From JACQFZ01 sp036381895 (GTDB lineage: Bacteria > Pseudomonadota > Gammaproteobacteria > Acidiferrobacterales > Sulfurifustaceae): DNA of 64,000 bases. The position numbers were made by a program, and so were the translations under genes. The stretch is taken from contig DASVBY010000002.1 in the NCBI GenBank assembly GCA_036381895.1, forward strand, positions 1 to 64,000, read 5' to 3'. How positions within the stretch are numbered: position 1 is the stretch's first letter; every line of letters begins with the position of its first letter. Under the pieces are notes generated by a model, which saw only the letters and a program-made list of their open reading frames with translations, had not been told where the DNA came from and ran no database searches. Positions 34,496 through 45,387 of the stretch are shown here, in pieces.

Positions 34496-35383
34496 GGCCG
34501 CGCCCGGCTCGCCGGGCGCCGCCGCGCTCGCCGCCTGCGGCATGGCGGTGATCGTCACGAGCGAGTTCATCGTGGTCGGGCTGCCGCCGGCGATGGCGCG
34601 CGATCTCGGCGTGTCGCTCGAGCGGGCCGGACGCTTGGTCTCCGGGTTCGCGCTTGCCGGCGCGCTCGCGGGACCGCCGCTCACGCTGCTGCTCGCCCGG
34701 CTGGACGCGCGGCGCGTGCTCGCTTCCGTGCTCCTCGCGTACGCGCTGACCAACGCCGTCATCGCCGCGGCTTCCCCCGATGCGCGCACGGGTCGCCGTC
34801 GGCGTTCGGCCCGCAGCTCGCGGTGCTGGGCGCGCGGCGGCTCAGCGCTCATCTCGCGCTTACTGCGCCGCTCTTCGTCGCCATGTTCGCCGCGTACACC
34901 TACTTCGCGGCGCTGCTCGAAGGCGTCGCCGGATTCGGCGAGCGCGAGACGGCACTCGCACTCTTCGGCTTCGGCATCGCCGGGCTCGCCGGCAACTGGC
35001 TGGCGGACCGCGGTGCCGAGCGCGACGCGACCCGGGCAACGGCGGCTGCGGCGCTCGCGCTCGGTATCGCGCAGTTCGCTGCCTCTACGGCGAGCGGGCG
35101 CGGCCCGCTGCTCGCGCTCGCGGTCTGGGGCGCGGCCCACGCCGCGTTGTTCGTTCTGTGTCACCTGCGCGCCATGCACGTCGCGCCGCAGGCGCCCGCG
35201 TTCGCCGGCGCGCTCAACATATCGGTATGCAACATCGGCATTGCCGCGGGCGCGCCGCGGGCGGACAAGCGCTCGCGGTGTTCGGCGTCGCGGCCACCGG
35301 CATGCTGGGTGCGGCCCTGGCGCTCGTTGCGCTCGCGTTCGCGCTCGTCCTGGAGCCAATCGGAAATGACGCGCAAGATCTAG
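34492..35383 (+). pseudogene. Decayed MFS transporter
   Basis: Fragments of one major-facilitator protein lie in three frames. The ATG at 34492 overlaps the previous stop but soon shifts to a frame reading AALAACGMAVIVTSEFIVVG and the first two or three helices. Around 34790 the reading moves to another frame with a helix block (LTAPLFVAMFAAYTYFAALLE, GFGIAGLAGNWLADRGAERD). After about 35260 it moves again (GQALAVFGVAATGMLG). The total is about 295 codons against about 390 for the family, so a middle piece of about 100 residues is missing. The transporter cannot work. Confidence 0.75.
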
Positions 35384-35461
35384 CGTCGGCCGCACATCGG
35401 GAAACGGTACGGAAGCCGCCGTCTCCAACGCAGCACAGCGATGAGAGGGAAGCTGCGCGGC

Positions 35462-37441
35462 TCAGGTAGCCGAGCGCACGGCTTCCCACGCCCGCTTTTC
35501 CCGCCTCGACCACCAGTGCTCCAGGGTCTGTGGGAGCATCTCGCCCCGCACTTCGGCGGGCGCGAGCACGGCGAGCGATCCGCCGGCGATCGGCAGATCG
35601 GCATCGGCAATACCCGGCGCGGCCGCGGCGCTCGCGCGCAGCTCGGCCGGGGGCGCGAGCTCTTCCGGCGTCAGGAGCAGACCGAATCGCTTCAGCGCCG
35701 ACCCCAGCCGCACGCGGCTCGTCCACAGTGTCAGCGGCACGGCGAGTCCGAGCCCGACGAGCACGGGCGTCAGCCACCAGAAGAACTGCGGAGCGAGAAC
35801 GAACGTCGCCGTACCCCAGGCGACGCCGAGCAGCGTCGGTGCGAGGCAATAGTGCACGGCCTCGCGCCAGGCGACGCTGCGGTCGCCGCGCGCCTGCGTC
35901 GCCCACACCACGTTGTGGCCGGCGAGCGTCGCCACCACGAACCAGGCGTGGAAGCACATCATCAGCGGAGCGAGCAGGATCGAGAACAGCACCTCGACGA
36001 GCGCGCTCGCGATCAGCCGGCATGCGCCGCCGAATGCGGCGCGCTGCGCGCGGCTGCCGAGGCACAGCATCAGACCGCAGAGCTTCGGCAGGCCGAGCAT
36101 GGCGAGCGTCACCACGAGGAGCGAGACGATCTGCTCGGTCTTCGTGATCGGCCAGACGGGGAACAGCTGATAGCCGGGCTGGAAGAAACTGTGCGGGACG
36201 AGCGCGCGGCCGATGGCGTCTGCCGTGCTCAACCCGAGCAACAGCAGCCACAGCAGCGAGGCCACGTACGCGAGGGCGCCGAGCAGGAAATGCAGGCGGC
36301 TGAGCGGATGCAGGCCGTGAAGCGCAAGCAGCTTCAGGTGCTGCAGATTGCCCTGCGCCCAGCGGCGGTCGCGCCTGGCGAAATCGAGCACATTGGCCGG
36401 CATGCCCTCGTAGCTGCCCTCGAGATCGGGCAGCAGATAGACGTGCCAGCCGGCGCGGCGCATGAACGCGGCCTCGACGAAGTCGTGGCTCAGGATCTCG
36501 CCGCCGAGCGGCGGCTCGCCGGGCAGCACCGGCAGCGCGCAATGCTGCATGAACGGCGCTACGCGCAGGATCGCGTTGTGTCCCCAGTAGTTGCCGGCGC
36601 CGATCTGCCAGAAACTGAGGCCGGTGGCGAGCATCGGGCTGTAGAGCCGCGAGGCGAACTGCACCAGCCGGGCGAAGAGCGTACGCTGGCCGACCGGCAG
36701 CGGCACCGTCTGGATGATTCCGGCGCGCGGGAGCGCCTGCATCGTCCGCACGAGCGCGAGCAGCGTGCCGCCCGACATGATGCTGTCGGCATCGAGCACG
36801 ACCATGAAGTCGTAGCGCCGGCCCCAGCGGCGGCAGAACTCGGCAATGTTGCCCGCCTTGCGCCCCGCATTGTGCTCGCGACGGCGATAGTAGAGCTTGA
36901 GGTGGGGCGCGAGCCGGCCGCGCAGCGCGAGGAACGCGCGCTGCTCGGCCGCCGCGAGCGCCGGGTCGGTGGCATCGCTCAGCAGGTAGAAATCGAAGTG
37001 CGCGCCGCCGCCGGCGGCGATCAGCGAGCGGGCGGTCGCTTCGAGGCCGGCGCTCACCTGCGCCGGATCCTCGTTGTAAACCGGCATGACGACCGCGGTG
37101 CGCGCGGTGATCGGTGCATCGTCCGTCGGGGCGAAGCGCGCCCGGCGGCGCAGCGTGATCGGATCGAGCGCCGCGAGCCGCAGCGCGAAGCCGAGCAGCG
37201 CGGTCCAGAACGCGATCGCGATCCAGGCGAAGGTCAGCGTGAAGATCGCGAGGATCGCGATCTCCGCCACCGTCATGCCGTTCGCCCTGAGGATGTCGAG
37301 CATCAGCGCGGCGCCGGCGAAGGTGGTCAGAAGCACCAGCGCGAAGAAGAGCGCGCGCCGGGCGCGGGGCGCCGGAATCGACGCATCGGGAAGCGACGCC
37401 GCGCGCGCGGTGCCGCGGCAACGCGAGCTAGTGGATCTCAC
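35462..37441 (-). CDS. opgH: Glucans biosynthesis glucosyltransferase OpgH (MdoH)
   Basis: An inner-membrane glycosyltransferase of 659 residues that polymerises UDP-glucose into the backbone of osmoregulated periplasmic glucans. GT2 motifs are present: MPVYNED, LLSDATD, VVLDADSIMSGG, EILSHDFVEAAFMRRAGW and RRWAQGNLQH. Two N-terminal and several C-terminal hydrophobic segments anchor it. It is shorter than E. coli OpgH (about 850), as in many betaproteobacteria. The start is a GTG at 37441 inside the end of opgG, a 14-base overlap that couples the pair. Confidence 0.92.
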   Translation of the reverse strand: MRSTSSRCRGTARAASLPDASIPAPRARRALFFALVLLTTFAGAALMLDILRANGMTVAEIAILAIFTLTFAWIAIAFWTALLGFALRLAALDPITLRRRARFAPTDDAPITARTAVVMPVYNEDPAQVSAGLEATARSLIAAGGGAHFDFYLLSDATDPALAAAEQRAFLALRGRLAPHLKLYYRRREHNAGRKAGNIAEFCRRWGRRYDFMVVLDADSIMSGGTLLALVRTMQALPRAGIIQTVPLPVGQRTLFARLVQFASRLYSPMLATGLSFWQIGAGNYWGHNAILRVAPFMQHCALPVLPGEPPLGGEILSHDFVEAAFMRRAGWHVYLLPDLEGSYEGMPANVLDFARRDRRWAQGNLQHLKLLALHGLHPLSRLHFLLGALAYVASLLWLLLLGLSTADAIGRALVPHSFFQPGYQLFPVWPITKTEQIVSLLVVTLAMLGLPKLCGLMLCLGSRAQRAAFGGACRLIASALVEVLFSILLAPLMMCFHAWFVVATLAGHNVVWATQARGDRSVAWREAVHYCLAPTLLGVAWGTATFVLAPQFFWWLTPVLVGLGLAVPLTLWTSRVRLGSALKRFGLLLTPEELAPPAELRASAAAAPGIADADLPIAGGSLAVLAPAEVRGEMLPQTLEHWWSRREKRAWEAVRSAT

Positions 37442-39005
37442 GCGGCGACCAGACGTAGTTCCAGGTTTCGGTCAGGCGCCTGCCGTCGAGCTCGAGGAAG
37501 AGCCGCATGTCGACGGCTTCGGCGCTCGTCGGGGCGAGGCGGAACGACACGCGCCAGCCGCCCGAGGCGGGGATGCGCTGCACGGTCAGGTCCGACACCT
37601 CGCCCCCCGTGGCGGTGAGCCTGGCTGCGACCGGCTGCGTCTCGGCGAGCAGCGGCAGCTCGCCGCCCGCGAAATCGACGAGGAAGCGCCGCAGGCTGCG
37701 CGGCGGCTTCTTCGCGGTCCCCGGCACCGCGCCCCAGCCGATGCGCGTGCGCTCGACGCGGGCGAGGGCCGCACCCGGCGGTGATGCGAGCATCGCGCGC
37801 AGGCGATACGCGACGGTGCGGCTCTCGCCGGCCGCGAGCGGCTGCTCGGGCACCCAGAAGGCGACGATGTTGTCGTGAATCTCCTCGGCCGACGGAATCT
37901 CGACCAGGTGCACCGCGCCCTTGCCCCACACGCCGCACGGCTCGATCCAGAAGCTCGGCCGGCGCTCGAAATGCGATTCCAGGTCGAGGTAGTGCTCGAA
38001 CCGCCGATCGCGCTGCAGCAGGCCGAAGCCGCGCGGATTCTCGTCGAGCAGCGCCGTGACGCGCAGCGCCTGCGGATTGGTGAGCGGCCGCCAGATCCAC
38101 TCGCCCGCGTGCGTGTGCATGAGCAGACCGTCCGAGTCGTGCACTTCCGGACGGTAATCGTCGACGTCGCGCGCATGATTCTCGCCGAAGAAGAACATGC
38201 TCGTGAGCGGCGCGATGCCGAGCCGCTCGACGTTCGCGCGCGCGTAGAGCGTCGCCTCGACGTCCATTACCGTCTCGTCGCCGGGCGTTATGCGGAAGCG
38301 GTAGGCGCCGGTCACCGACCGGCTGTCGAGGAGCGCGTAGATCGTCATCGCGGTGGCGTTGCGCGCCGGGCGCACCAGCCAGAACTCGCGGAACGCCGGG
38401 AACTCCTCGCCTTTCGGCAGGGCGGTGTCGACGGCGAGACCGCGCGCCGAGAGGCCGTAGACCTGATTGCGTCCGAGCAGGCGGAAGTACGAGGCGCCGA
38501 GGAACGCCACGAGCTCGTCCTTGTAGTCCGGGCGGTTCAGCGGATAGTGGACGCGAAAACCGGCGAAATGCAGATCCGGCGGCATCGCCGCGCCGAGCCC
38601 CGTGTTGCCGTAGTCGAACATGTCGCGGTCGAAGCGCAGCGGACGCACCACGCCGTCGACGACCGTATGGATTTTCACCGGATCGCGATACAGGTAGCCC
38701 AGGTGGAACAGCTGCACCTCGAACGGACTCTCGCCGCGCCACAACGCCTTCGCCGGGCGGAAACGAATGTCGCGATAGGCGTCGTAGTCGATGGCCGCGA
38801 GCGCCGGCGGAAGCCCGTAGCGCGGCGGCGCGTAGGGCTGCGCGGCGAGCGCGCGCGCCTGTTCCGCGACCTGCGCGAAAACCGGGTCCGCGTCCGGCGG
38901 CGCGCCGGCTGCCGCCGCGGCGCCGCCGAACAGCATCCAGGCGGCGGCCGCGGCGCGAACGATACGGAGGGATTCGAAGGTGTGATGCTTGCTCGCGTGA
39001 TGCAT
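37428..39005 (-). CDS. opgG: Glucan biosynthesis protein G, periplasmic
   Basis: A 525-residue periplasmic protein of the MdoG/OpgG family, needed for branching or release of the periplasmic glucan. A signal peptide precedes residue 30. The family blocks are evident: YDAYRDIRFRP, FEVQLFHLGYLYRDPV, FAGFRVHYPLN, FLGASYFRLLGRNQVYGLSARGLA, SMFFFGENHARDVDDYRPEVHDSDGL and RFEHYLDLESHFERRPSFWIEP. The ATG at 39005 follows GGGAAACC; an earlier open frame lacks conservation. It precedes opgH in the usual order. Confidence 0.93.
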   Translation of the reverse strand: MHHASKHHTFESLRIVRAAAAAWMLFGGAAAAAGAPPDADPVFAQVAEQARALAAQPYAPPRYGLPPALAAIDYDAYRDIRFRPAKALWRGESPFEVQLFHLGYLYRDPVKIHTVVDGVVRPLRFDRDMFDYGNTGLGAAMPPDLHFAGFRVHYPLNRPDYKDELVAFLGASYFRLLGRNQVYGLSARGLAVDTALPKGEEFPAFREFWLVRPARNATAMTIYALLDSRSVTGAYRFRITPGDETVMDVEATLYARANVERLGIAPLTSMFFFGENHARDVDDYRPEVHDSDGLLMHTHAGEWIWRPLTNPQALRVTALLDENPRGFGLLQRDRRFEHYLDLESHFERRPSFWIEPCGVWGKGAVHLVEIPSAEEIHDNIVAFWVPEQPLAAGESRTVAYRLRAMLASPPGAALARVERTRIGWGAVPGTAKKPPRSLRRFLVDFAGGELPLLAETQPVAARLTATGGEVSDLTVQRIPASGGWRVSFRLAPTSAEAVDMRLFLELDGRRLTETWNYVWSPREIH

Positions 39006-39408
39006 GGTTTCCCGAACGTGCGTCTCGTGCTGCGCGCGGCGGCGCGGTCGCTTCCTCTGACGGCCGGGGCGGGAGAAAGCGCAAGCGAATCGTCGGACGC
39101 CCTGCGCCGCTCGTTCGGATCCGCTTCGACGGGGCGCGCAGCCGACCGCGGCGCGGCCGTGCCGCGCGGCGCTCGAACGAAGGTGGTGGTCCTTTCCTTG
39201 TTGGTGACGGAGGTCCGTGCTCCGGCCGCGTAGAGGCAAGCGCCGTGCCAGTCGTCGCCGCGGGCGGAAAAGCGAGGTGTCTCAGGAGCTTGTAGCTAAG
39301 AAGGTCGAGAGCGTCGCGCGCGCGTCGTAGCCGGTCGGCGACGCGGATTCCGGTTCGGACGCTAAGTAGCGGTCGCCGCGGGTGAATTGGTGTCGCCGCG
39401 TGGCTACA
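39006..39408. other. Intergenic stretch, no gene seen
   Basis: About 400 bases between opgG and glrR, both on the minus strand. No frame has a ribosome site. The opgGH promoter should lie near 39006-39100, but no clear hexamers stand out. I see no T-tailed terminator after glrR. Confidence 0.4.
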
Positions 39409-40758
<1,350 letters not shown>

Positions 40759-41261
40759 CGGCCTCTCCAGTAACGGCGGGCTGAACGACGCGTTCGATCG
40801 CGGTGAGCGCGTCGATCTTCTGCTGCGCCTCGCTCAACGCCCTGCGCAGCTCCTGCAGCTCGCGCGCCGCGCGCTCGCGCTGCCCGAGCACGTGCAGGTA
40901 AACGTCGATCAGGTCGTGGGCGCCGCGCGTGAGGCGCTCCGGCGCCTCGACCGCTCTTTGCAGCAGGTCGCGCGCGACCGCCGGATCGTAGCCCCGGTGC
41001 CCGGGCCAGCCCCGGATCAGTCCGAGCCGCAGGCGGTTCTCGGGCGTCGGGTCGAGCAGCGCCGCGATGGTCGCCCGCTCGAGCATGTCGGCGCGCTCCT
41101 CCGGGCCGGCCGCGAGGAACAGCCGCAGCGCGGCAAGGACGTCATCGGCCGAAGCCGGAGCGAGCGCGGCGGACGGCGGCGCGGCTGCCGGTGCCTGCGC
41201 CGGCGGCGCGAACGCGCAGGCGGCGAGCGACGCCGCGAGGAGCAGCGCGGCGAGCGCGCGT

Positions 41262-42695
41262 TCAAGCCGCGGCCGGCTGTGGCAGGAAAATGCGGAGATT
41301 GGCACCGCAGAGCACTCCCTCGGTTATGTCGACGTGCCCGCCGTGCGCGCGCACGAACGCGCGCACCACGGAAAGCCCGATGCCGGTCCCGCGCACATGG
41401 CCCCGCTGACGCTGCGCGCCCTGATAGAACGGCTCGAACACGCGCTCGCGCTCGGATGCCGGTATGCCCGGCCCCTCGTCGCCGACCTGCAGCTCGACGC
41501 CGCCGCCCACCGGGCGGCTCGCGATGCGGATGCGCCCGCCACGCGGCGAGAACCTGACCGCATTCGACACCAGATTGTCCAGGATCACGCGCAGCTTGTT
41601 CCTGTCCGCGGTCAGCTCGGCGGTCTGCAGATCCTGCTCGATCTGCAGCTGCAGACGCTCGGCGGCGAGCCGGTGCTGCGCCAGTACCTCGGCGACCAGC
41701 GCACGCAGATCGAGCGGCGCGCACTGCAGCCGGGTCTCGTGCTGCTGCCAGGCGTTGAAGTCGAGCAGGTCTTCGATTTTCTTCTGCAGGCCGAGGCTGT
41801 TGTCCTGCACGATCGACGCGATCTGCTGCTGCGCGGGCGCGAGCCGGCCGACGGTGCCGTCGAGCAGCAGGTCGACGCCTTCACGAATGTTCGCGAGCGG
41901 CGTCTTCAGCTCGTGCGAGACGTGGCTCAGGAACGTGCGCTTCTGCTGCTCGAGCTCGCGCAATCGCCGGCGCAGCCACTCGAGCCGGCCGCCGAGCTCC
42001 TCGACGTCGCGGGCACCGCGCACGGACACGGCGTTGTCGAGTCCGGACTCACCGAGCTGGCGGATCGCGTTGCCGAGCTGGCGGATCGGCCGCGCGATCA
42101 GCACCGCGAAAAGCGCGGCGAGCAGCAGCGCCAGCGGGATCAGCGCCGCCGCCTGCCAGTAGAGCGCGCGCTGCACGGCGGCGCTGCGGGTCTGAAGCTC
42201 GGCGAGCGATGTGTCGATGTCGCGGTCGAGCAGTGCCTTGAGCTCGCGCGCGGCGGCGTGCAGGCGCTCGAAGCGCTCGACCGCCGCGGCGGTGTCGGCC
42301 GAGTCGTAGCGATGTTCGCGCAGCGCCCCCAGGATGACGGCGGCTTCGGATTCGATCACCGCGCCCACGCGCCCGCTGTCGAAGGCGCCGTTGCGGTAGC
42401 GCGCGAGGATGCCGAGCAGCTGCTCGTGGCGCTCGCCGTAGACGGCGAGGAGATCCGGGTTCCCGACGACGCGGTACTGCAGCGCGTTGCGCTCGAGCGT
42501 TGTCAGGAGCTCGAGCAGGCGCTGCGTGTCGCGCGCGGCTCTCACGCTTTCCGTTACCGTCGCGGCGGTCTGGCGCGCGAGCGCATCGACGTACGTGCGT
42601 GTGAGCAGTATCGCGACAATGAGCGGTATCGAGACCAGCGCGAATCCGGCGAGAACGAGAACGTTCAGCGAGGGCAGGCGCGGCATGCACGACAT
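41262..42695 (-). CDS. glrK: Sensor histidine kinase GlrK (QseE)
   Basis: A 477-residue inner-membrane kinase. Two transmembrane helices (about 10-30 and 178-198) bracket a periplasmic helical sensor, followed by a HAMP domain. The phosphorylated His lies in LSHVSHELKTPL and the ATP domain has NAVRFSPRGG, DEGPGIP and GTGIGLS. It is the partner of GlrR and the first gene of the minus-strand set. It is predicted to sense envelope or surface signals, helped by the QseG-like lipoprotein. Confidence 0.9.
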   Translation of the reverse strand: MSCMPRLPSLNVLVLAGFALVSIPLIVAILLTRTYVDALARQTAATVTESVRAARDTQRLLELLTTLERNALQYRVVGNPDLLAVYGERHEQLLGILARYRNGAFDSGRVGAVIESEAAVILGALREHRYDSADTAAAVERFERLHAAARELKALLDRDIDTSLAELQTRSAAVQRALYWQAAALIPLALLLAALFAVLIARPIRQLGNAIRQLGESGLDNAVSVRGARDVEELGGRLEWLRRRLRELEQQKRTFLSHVSHELKTPLANIREGVDLLLDGTVGRLAPAQQQIASIVQDNSLGLQKKIEDLLDFNAWQQHETRLQCAPLDLRALVAEVLAQHRLAAERLQLQIEQDLQTAELTADRNKLRVILDNLVSNAVRFSPRGGRIRIASRPVGGGVELQVGDEGPGIPASERERVFEPFYQGAQRQRGHVRGTGIGLSVVRAFVRAHGGHVDITEGVLCGANLRIFLPQPAAA

Positions 42696-43116
42696 GATAC
42701 CGTGCTCGTCGCTTCCTCACGGAGTCGCCGCGCCGCACGCGCGCGAACGATCGTCGTGCCGTGCCGCCCAGCGCGCGGCGGCGTCGTCGGGAAAGCGGCG
42801 GCGCATGCGGCGTCCAAGGTGCCGAGCGCCCGCGGGTTGCCTCCGCCGGCCGCTCTCTTGCGGCGGGTGCGGTCGGGCCGGACCTTCGTGCCGGCCGCCG
42901 GCGGGTATACCTATATATGAGGCGGCGGGCAGGCGGCCGTCGCGGCACGCGTTTGCCGCAGCAGCGCAGCGTCGGAAGCGACCCGAGAGGGCGCGTTCTG
43001 GCGCTTTCGGACTGCCGGTATGATGGGATCGGCGAAACGCGCGCGAATCTTTGGCGCTCCGCTTCGTTCTAACCAGGCGCGCACCGCCGCCCCCACAACC
43101 ATAGAGAAGCGGATCC
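42696..43116. other. Intergenic divergent region, no gene seen
   Basis: About 420 bases between glrK and the LysR gene. It should hold both promoters. A TATGAT at 43019-43024 could be a -10 for the LysR gene with a poor -35 (TTCTGG, 17 bases upstream). GAGAAGCGG before 43117 is the likely ribosome site. No coding frame is convincing. Confidence 0.4.
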
Positions 43117-44016
43117 GTGGAATCGGCATACGTCTACTTCGGGGAGGTTGCCCGGCTCGGTTCGATACGCCAGGCGGCCGAACGCCTCTACATCTCCGCC
43201 TCCTCCATCAGCCGCCAGATCGCGAAGCTCGAGCGCGAGTTCGATGCCCCGCTCCTGATTCGCCGCCCGCAGGGCGTCGAGCTCACGCCCGCCGGGCGCG
43301 TCCTGTACGAGTTCATTCAGACCCGCTCCCGCGAGATCGAGCGGCTCAAGGCGTTCATCGACGATCTCAAGAATCTGCGCCGGGGGCACGTGTCGCTGCG
43401 CATCGTCGAAGGGCTGCTCGGCGGCTTTCTGCCGAAGGCGCTCGCCGAATTCGCCGCGCGCTACCCGGCGATCACGTACGAAGTGAAGGTGGTGGCGACC
43501 GACGACGTGATGCTCGCGGTGGCCGAAGGCCGCTGCGACATCGGCATATCGTTCCATCCGTATCCGCGCGCGAACGTGAAAGCGGTCGCGGAGGTGCGCG
43601 AGCCGCTGTTCGTCGTCATGGCGCCGGATCATCCGCTCGCGAACCGCGTTTCGCTCCGGCTCGCGGACCTCGAGAGCGAGCCGGTGAGCCTGCCGGACAA
43701 GACCTTCGGCATCCGCCATCTCATCGACCATGCGGTCAAGATCGGTCCGATCCGGCTCAACATCCGCTGCGAGACGAACTCGATCGAGATGCTGCGCCGC
43801 TTCGCGCTCACGGGCATGGGCGTGTCGTTCCTGCCGGGTTACTCCTTCGAGCACGAGGCCGCAGCCGGCAAGCTCGTCGGCGTGCGGCTCACGGACCCCG
43901 GGCTGCTGACGACGGTCACGCAGTTCTGCCGTCACGCGGAGATCGAGCTCACCCCCGCCGCGCGTGCGCTCATGGACGCGCTTATTGAGGCGTCGGGCGC
44001 CGTGGTGTTGCGTTAG
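43117..44016 (+). CDS. LysR family transcriptional regulator
   Basis: A 299-residue regulator with the LysR helix-turn-helix (residues 3-60, GEVARLGSIRQAAERLYISASSISRQIAKLE) and a C-terminal effector domain (residues 88-295). Together with the downstream importer and catabolic enzymes on the same strand, it most likely senses the imported compound or a pathway product and turns the operon on. The start is a GTG at 43117 behind GAGAAGCGG; the first residues match the family well. Effector unknown. Confidence 0.9.
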   Translation: MESAYVYFGEVARLGSIRQAAERLYISASSISRQIAKLEREFDAPLLIRRPQGVELTPAGRVLYEFIQTRSREIERLKAFIDDLKNLRRGHVSLRIVEGLLGGFLPKALAEFAARYPAITYEVKVVATDDVMLAVAEGRCDIGISFHPYPRANVKAVAEVREPLFVVMAPDHPLANRVSLRLADLESEPVSLPDKTFGIRHLIDHAVKIGPIRLNIRCETNSIEMLRRFALTGMGVSFLPGYSFEHEAAAGKLVGVRLTDPGLLTTVTQFCRHAEIELTPAARALMDALIEASGAVVLR

Positions 44017-44108
44017 ATGCAACGCTGTGTACGAAAATCTCTGCTTTTTTGCCGCGCAGCGCAAGGCCACAATGCCGGCACGACTTAGCTTTGCGAGAGG
44101 GGGTAACC

Positions 44109-45323
44109 GTGTACATGTCGAAGAAGCTGCGCACGATGTTCCTCGCCACGGCCGCCGCCGGGCTGCTCGCGAGCGGCGTCGGAGCGGCAGCCGCCCAGGA
44201 CGTGATCCGGATCGGCGCGCCGTTGCCGCTCACCGGGCCGCTGTCGCCCGAGGGCAAGAAGCAGCAGCGCGGCTACGATCTCTGGGCAAAGGCGGTCAAC
44301 GAGAAGGGCGGCATCAAGGCCGGTGGGCGCTCCTATAAGGTGGAGATCGTGTACGTGGACTACGAGTCGAATACGCCGCGCGCGGTCCAGAGCGCCGAAC
44401 GCCTGATCACCAACGAAAAGGTGAACTTCCTCTTCTCGCCGTTCGGCTCCGGGGCGGCGAAGGCCGCGAGCAGCGTTTCGGAGCGCTACGGCATCCCGAC
44501 CATTGCCGCGACCGCCTCCTCGAAGGAGGTGTACGACCAGGGCTACAAGTACCTGTTCGGCACCTTCACGCCGAACAACACCCTGACCGATCCGCTGACC
44601 GAGATCGTCGCCGGGTCGAAGCAGAACGTGCAGACCGTCGCGATCTACGCGCGCAACGACCTGTTCCCGCTCGCCATCGCCCAGGAGATGGAGAAGTCGG
44701 CGAAGCGGCTCGGCTTCAAGGTGCTCTCGTTCGAGAAATACGCGATCGGCACGCTCGACCACGCCTCGGCGCTCACGGCGATGCGGCAGTCGCGGCCCGA
44801 CTGGGTGTTCGCCACCGGCTACATCAACGATCTGATCCTGATACGCAAGCAGATGGCCGACCTCGGCATCGCGCCGAAGGTTCTCACCATGATCGCGGGT
44901 CCCGCGTACCAGGAATTCATCGACGCGGCCGGCCCGTTCGCCGAGAACGTCTCGAGCGCGGCCTGGTGGCATCCGGCGGTGTCCTATCAGGGCAAGGACA
45001 TCTTCGGCAGCACCAAGGACTACGTCGAGCGCTTCCGCAAGGAATACGGCGCCACCCCGGACTACGCCGAGGCGTCCGCGAGCGCGGCCGGGGCGATCCT
45101 GCAGCTCGCGATCGAGAAGGCCGGCAGCATCGATCCGAAGGCGGTGCGGGATGCGCTCGCGGCCATGGACGTCGTCACCTTCTACGGCCCGATCCGCTTC
45201 GGCGAGACCGGCCAGATCGTCTCGCTCGAGCCGCCCGTGTTCCAGATCCAGCAAGGCAAGGCGGTGGTGGTCTTCCCGCAGCAGGTAAAGCAGGCTGACC
45301 TGCGCTTCGGCGGGATTCAGTAG
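44109..45323 (+). CDS. Branched-chain amino acid type ABC transporter substrate-binding protein
   Basis: A periplasmic receptor of the LivK/HAAT family, about 404 residues, with a signal peptide (LRTMFLATAAAGLLASGVGAAAA). The mature protein starts IRIGAPLPLTGPLSPEGKKQQRGYDLW, with the typical periplasmic-binding fold. In such clusters this family often binds aromatic or carboxylic acids rather than leucine. The start is GTG at 44109, with GAGAGGGGG at a good distance, or ATG at 44115. It is followed by the two permeases and two ATPases. Confidence 0.9.
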   Translation: MYMSKKLRTMFLATAAAGLLASGVGAAAAQDVIRIGAPLPLTGPLSPEGKKQQRGYDLWAKAVNEKGGIKAGGRSYKVEIVYVDYESNTPRAVQSAERLITNEKVNFLFSPFGSGAAKAASSVSERYGIPTIAATASSKEVYDQGYKYLFGTFTPNNTLTDPLTEIVAGSKQNVQTVAIYARNDLFPLAIAQEMEKSAKRLGFKVLSFEKYAIGTLDHASALTAMRQSRPDWVFATGYINDLILIRKQMADLGIAPKVLTMIAGPAYQEFIDAAGPFAENVSSAAWWHPAVSYQGKDIFGSTKDYVERFRKEYGATPDYAEASASAAGAILQLAIEKAGSIDPKAVRDALAAMDVVTFYGPIRFGETGQIVSLEPPVFQIQQGKAVVVFPQQVKQADLRFGGIQ

Positions 45324-45387
45324 AGAGCCGCTACCGGTGCGGACCGCGGGCGGCCGCCGCCCGCGGCCGCCTCGTCTGCCCCGCACC

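Noticed and set aside
34542..35369. 275-codon frame as an intact transporter gene
   Set aside because: Only the first 80 residues look like membrane helices; after that the frame is Arg/Ser-rich and the true continuation is in other frames.
35214..37618. Very long open frames on both strands across opgH (over 700 codons each)
   Set aside because: They are shadows of the real gene in high-GC sequence: Arg/Ala/His-rich, without ribosome sites or family motifs, while the opgH frame has all glycosyltransferase motifs.
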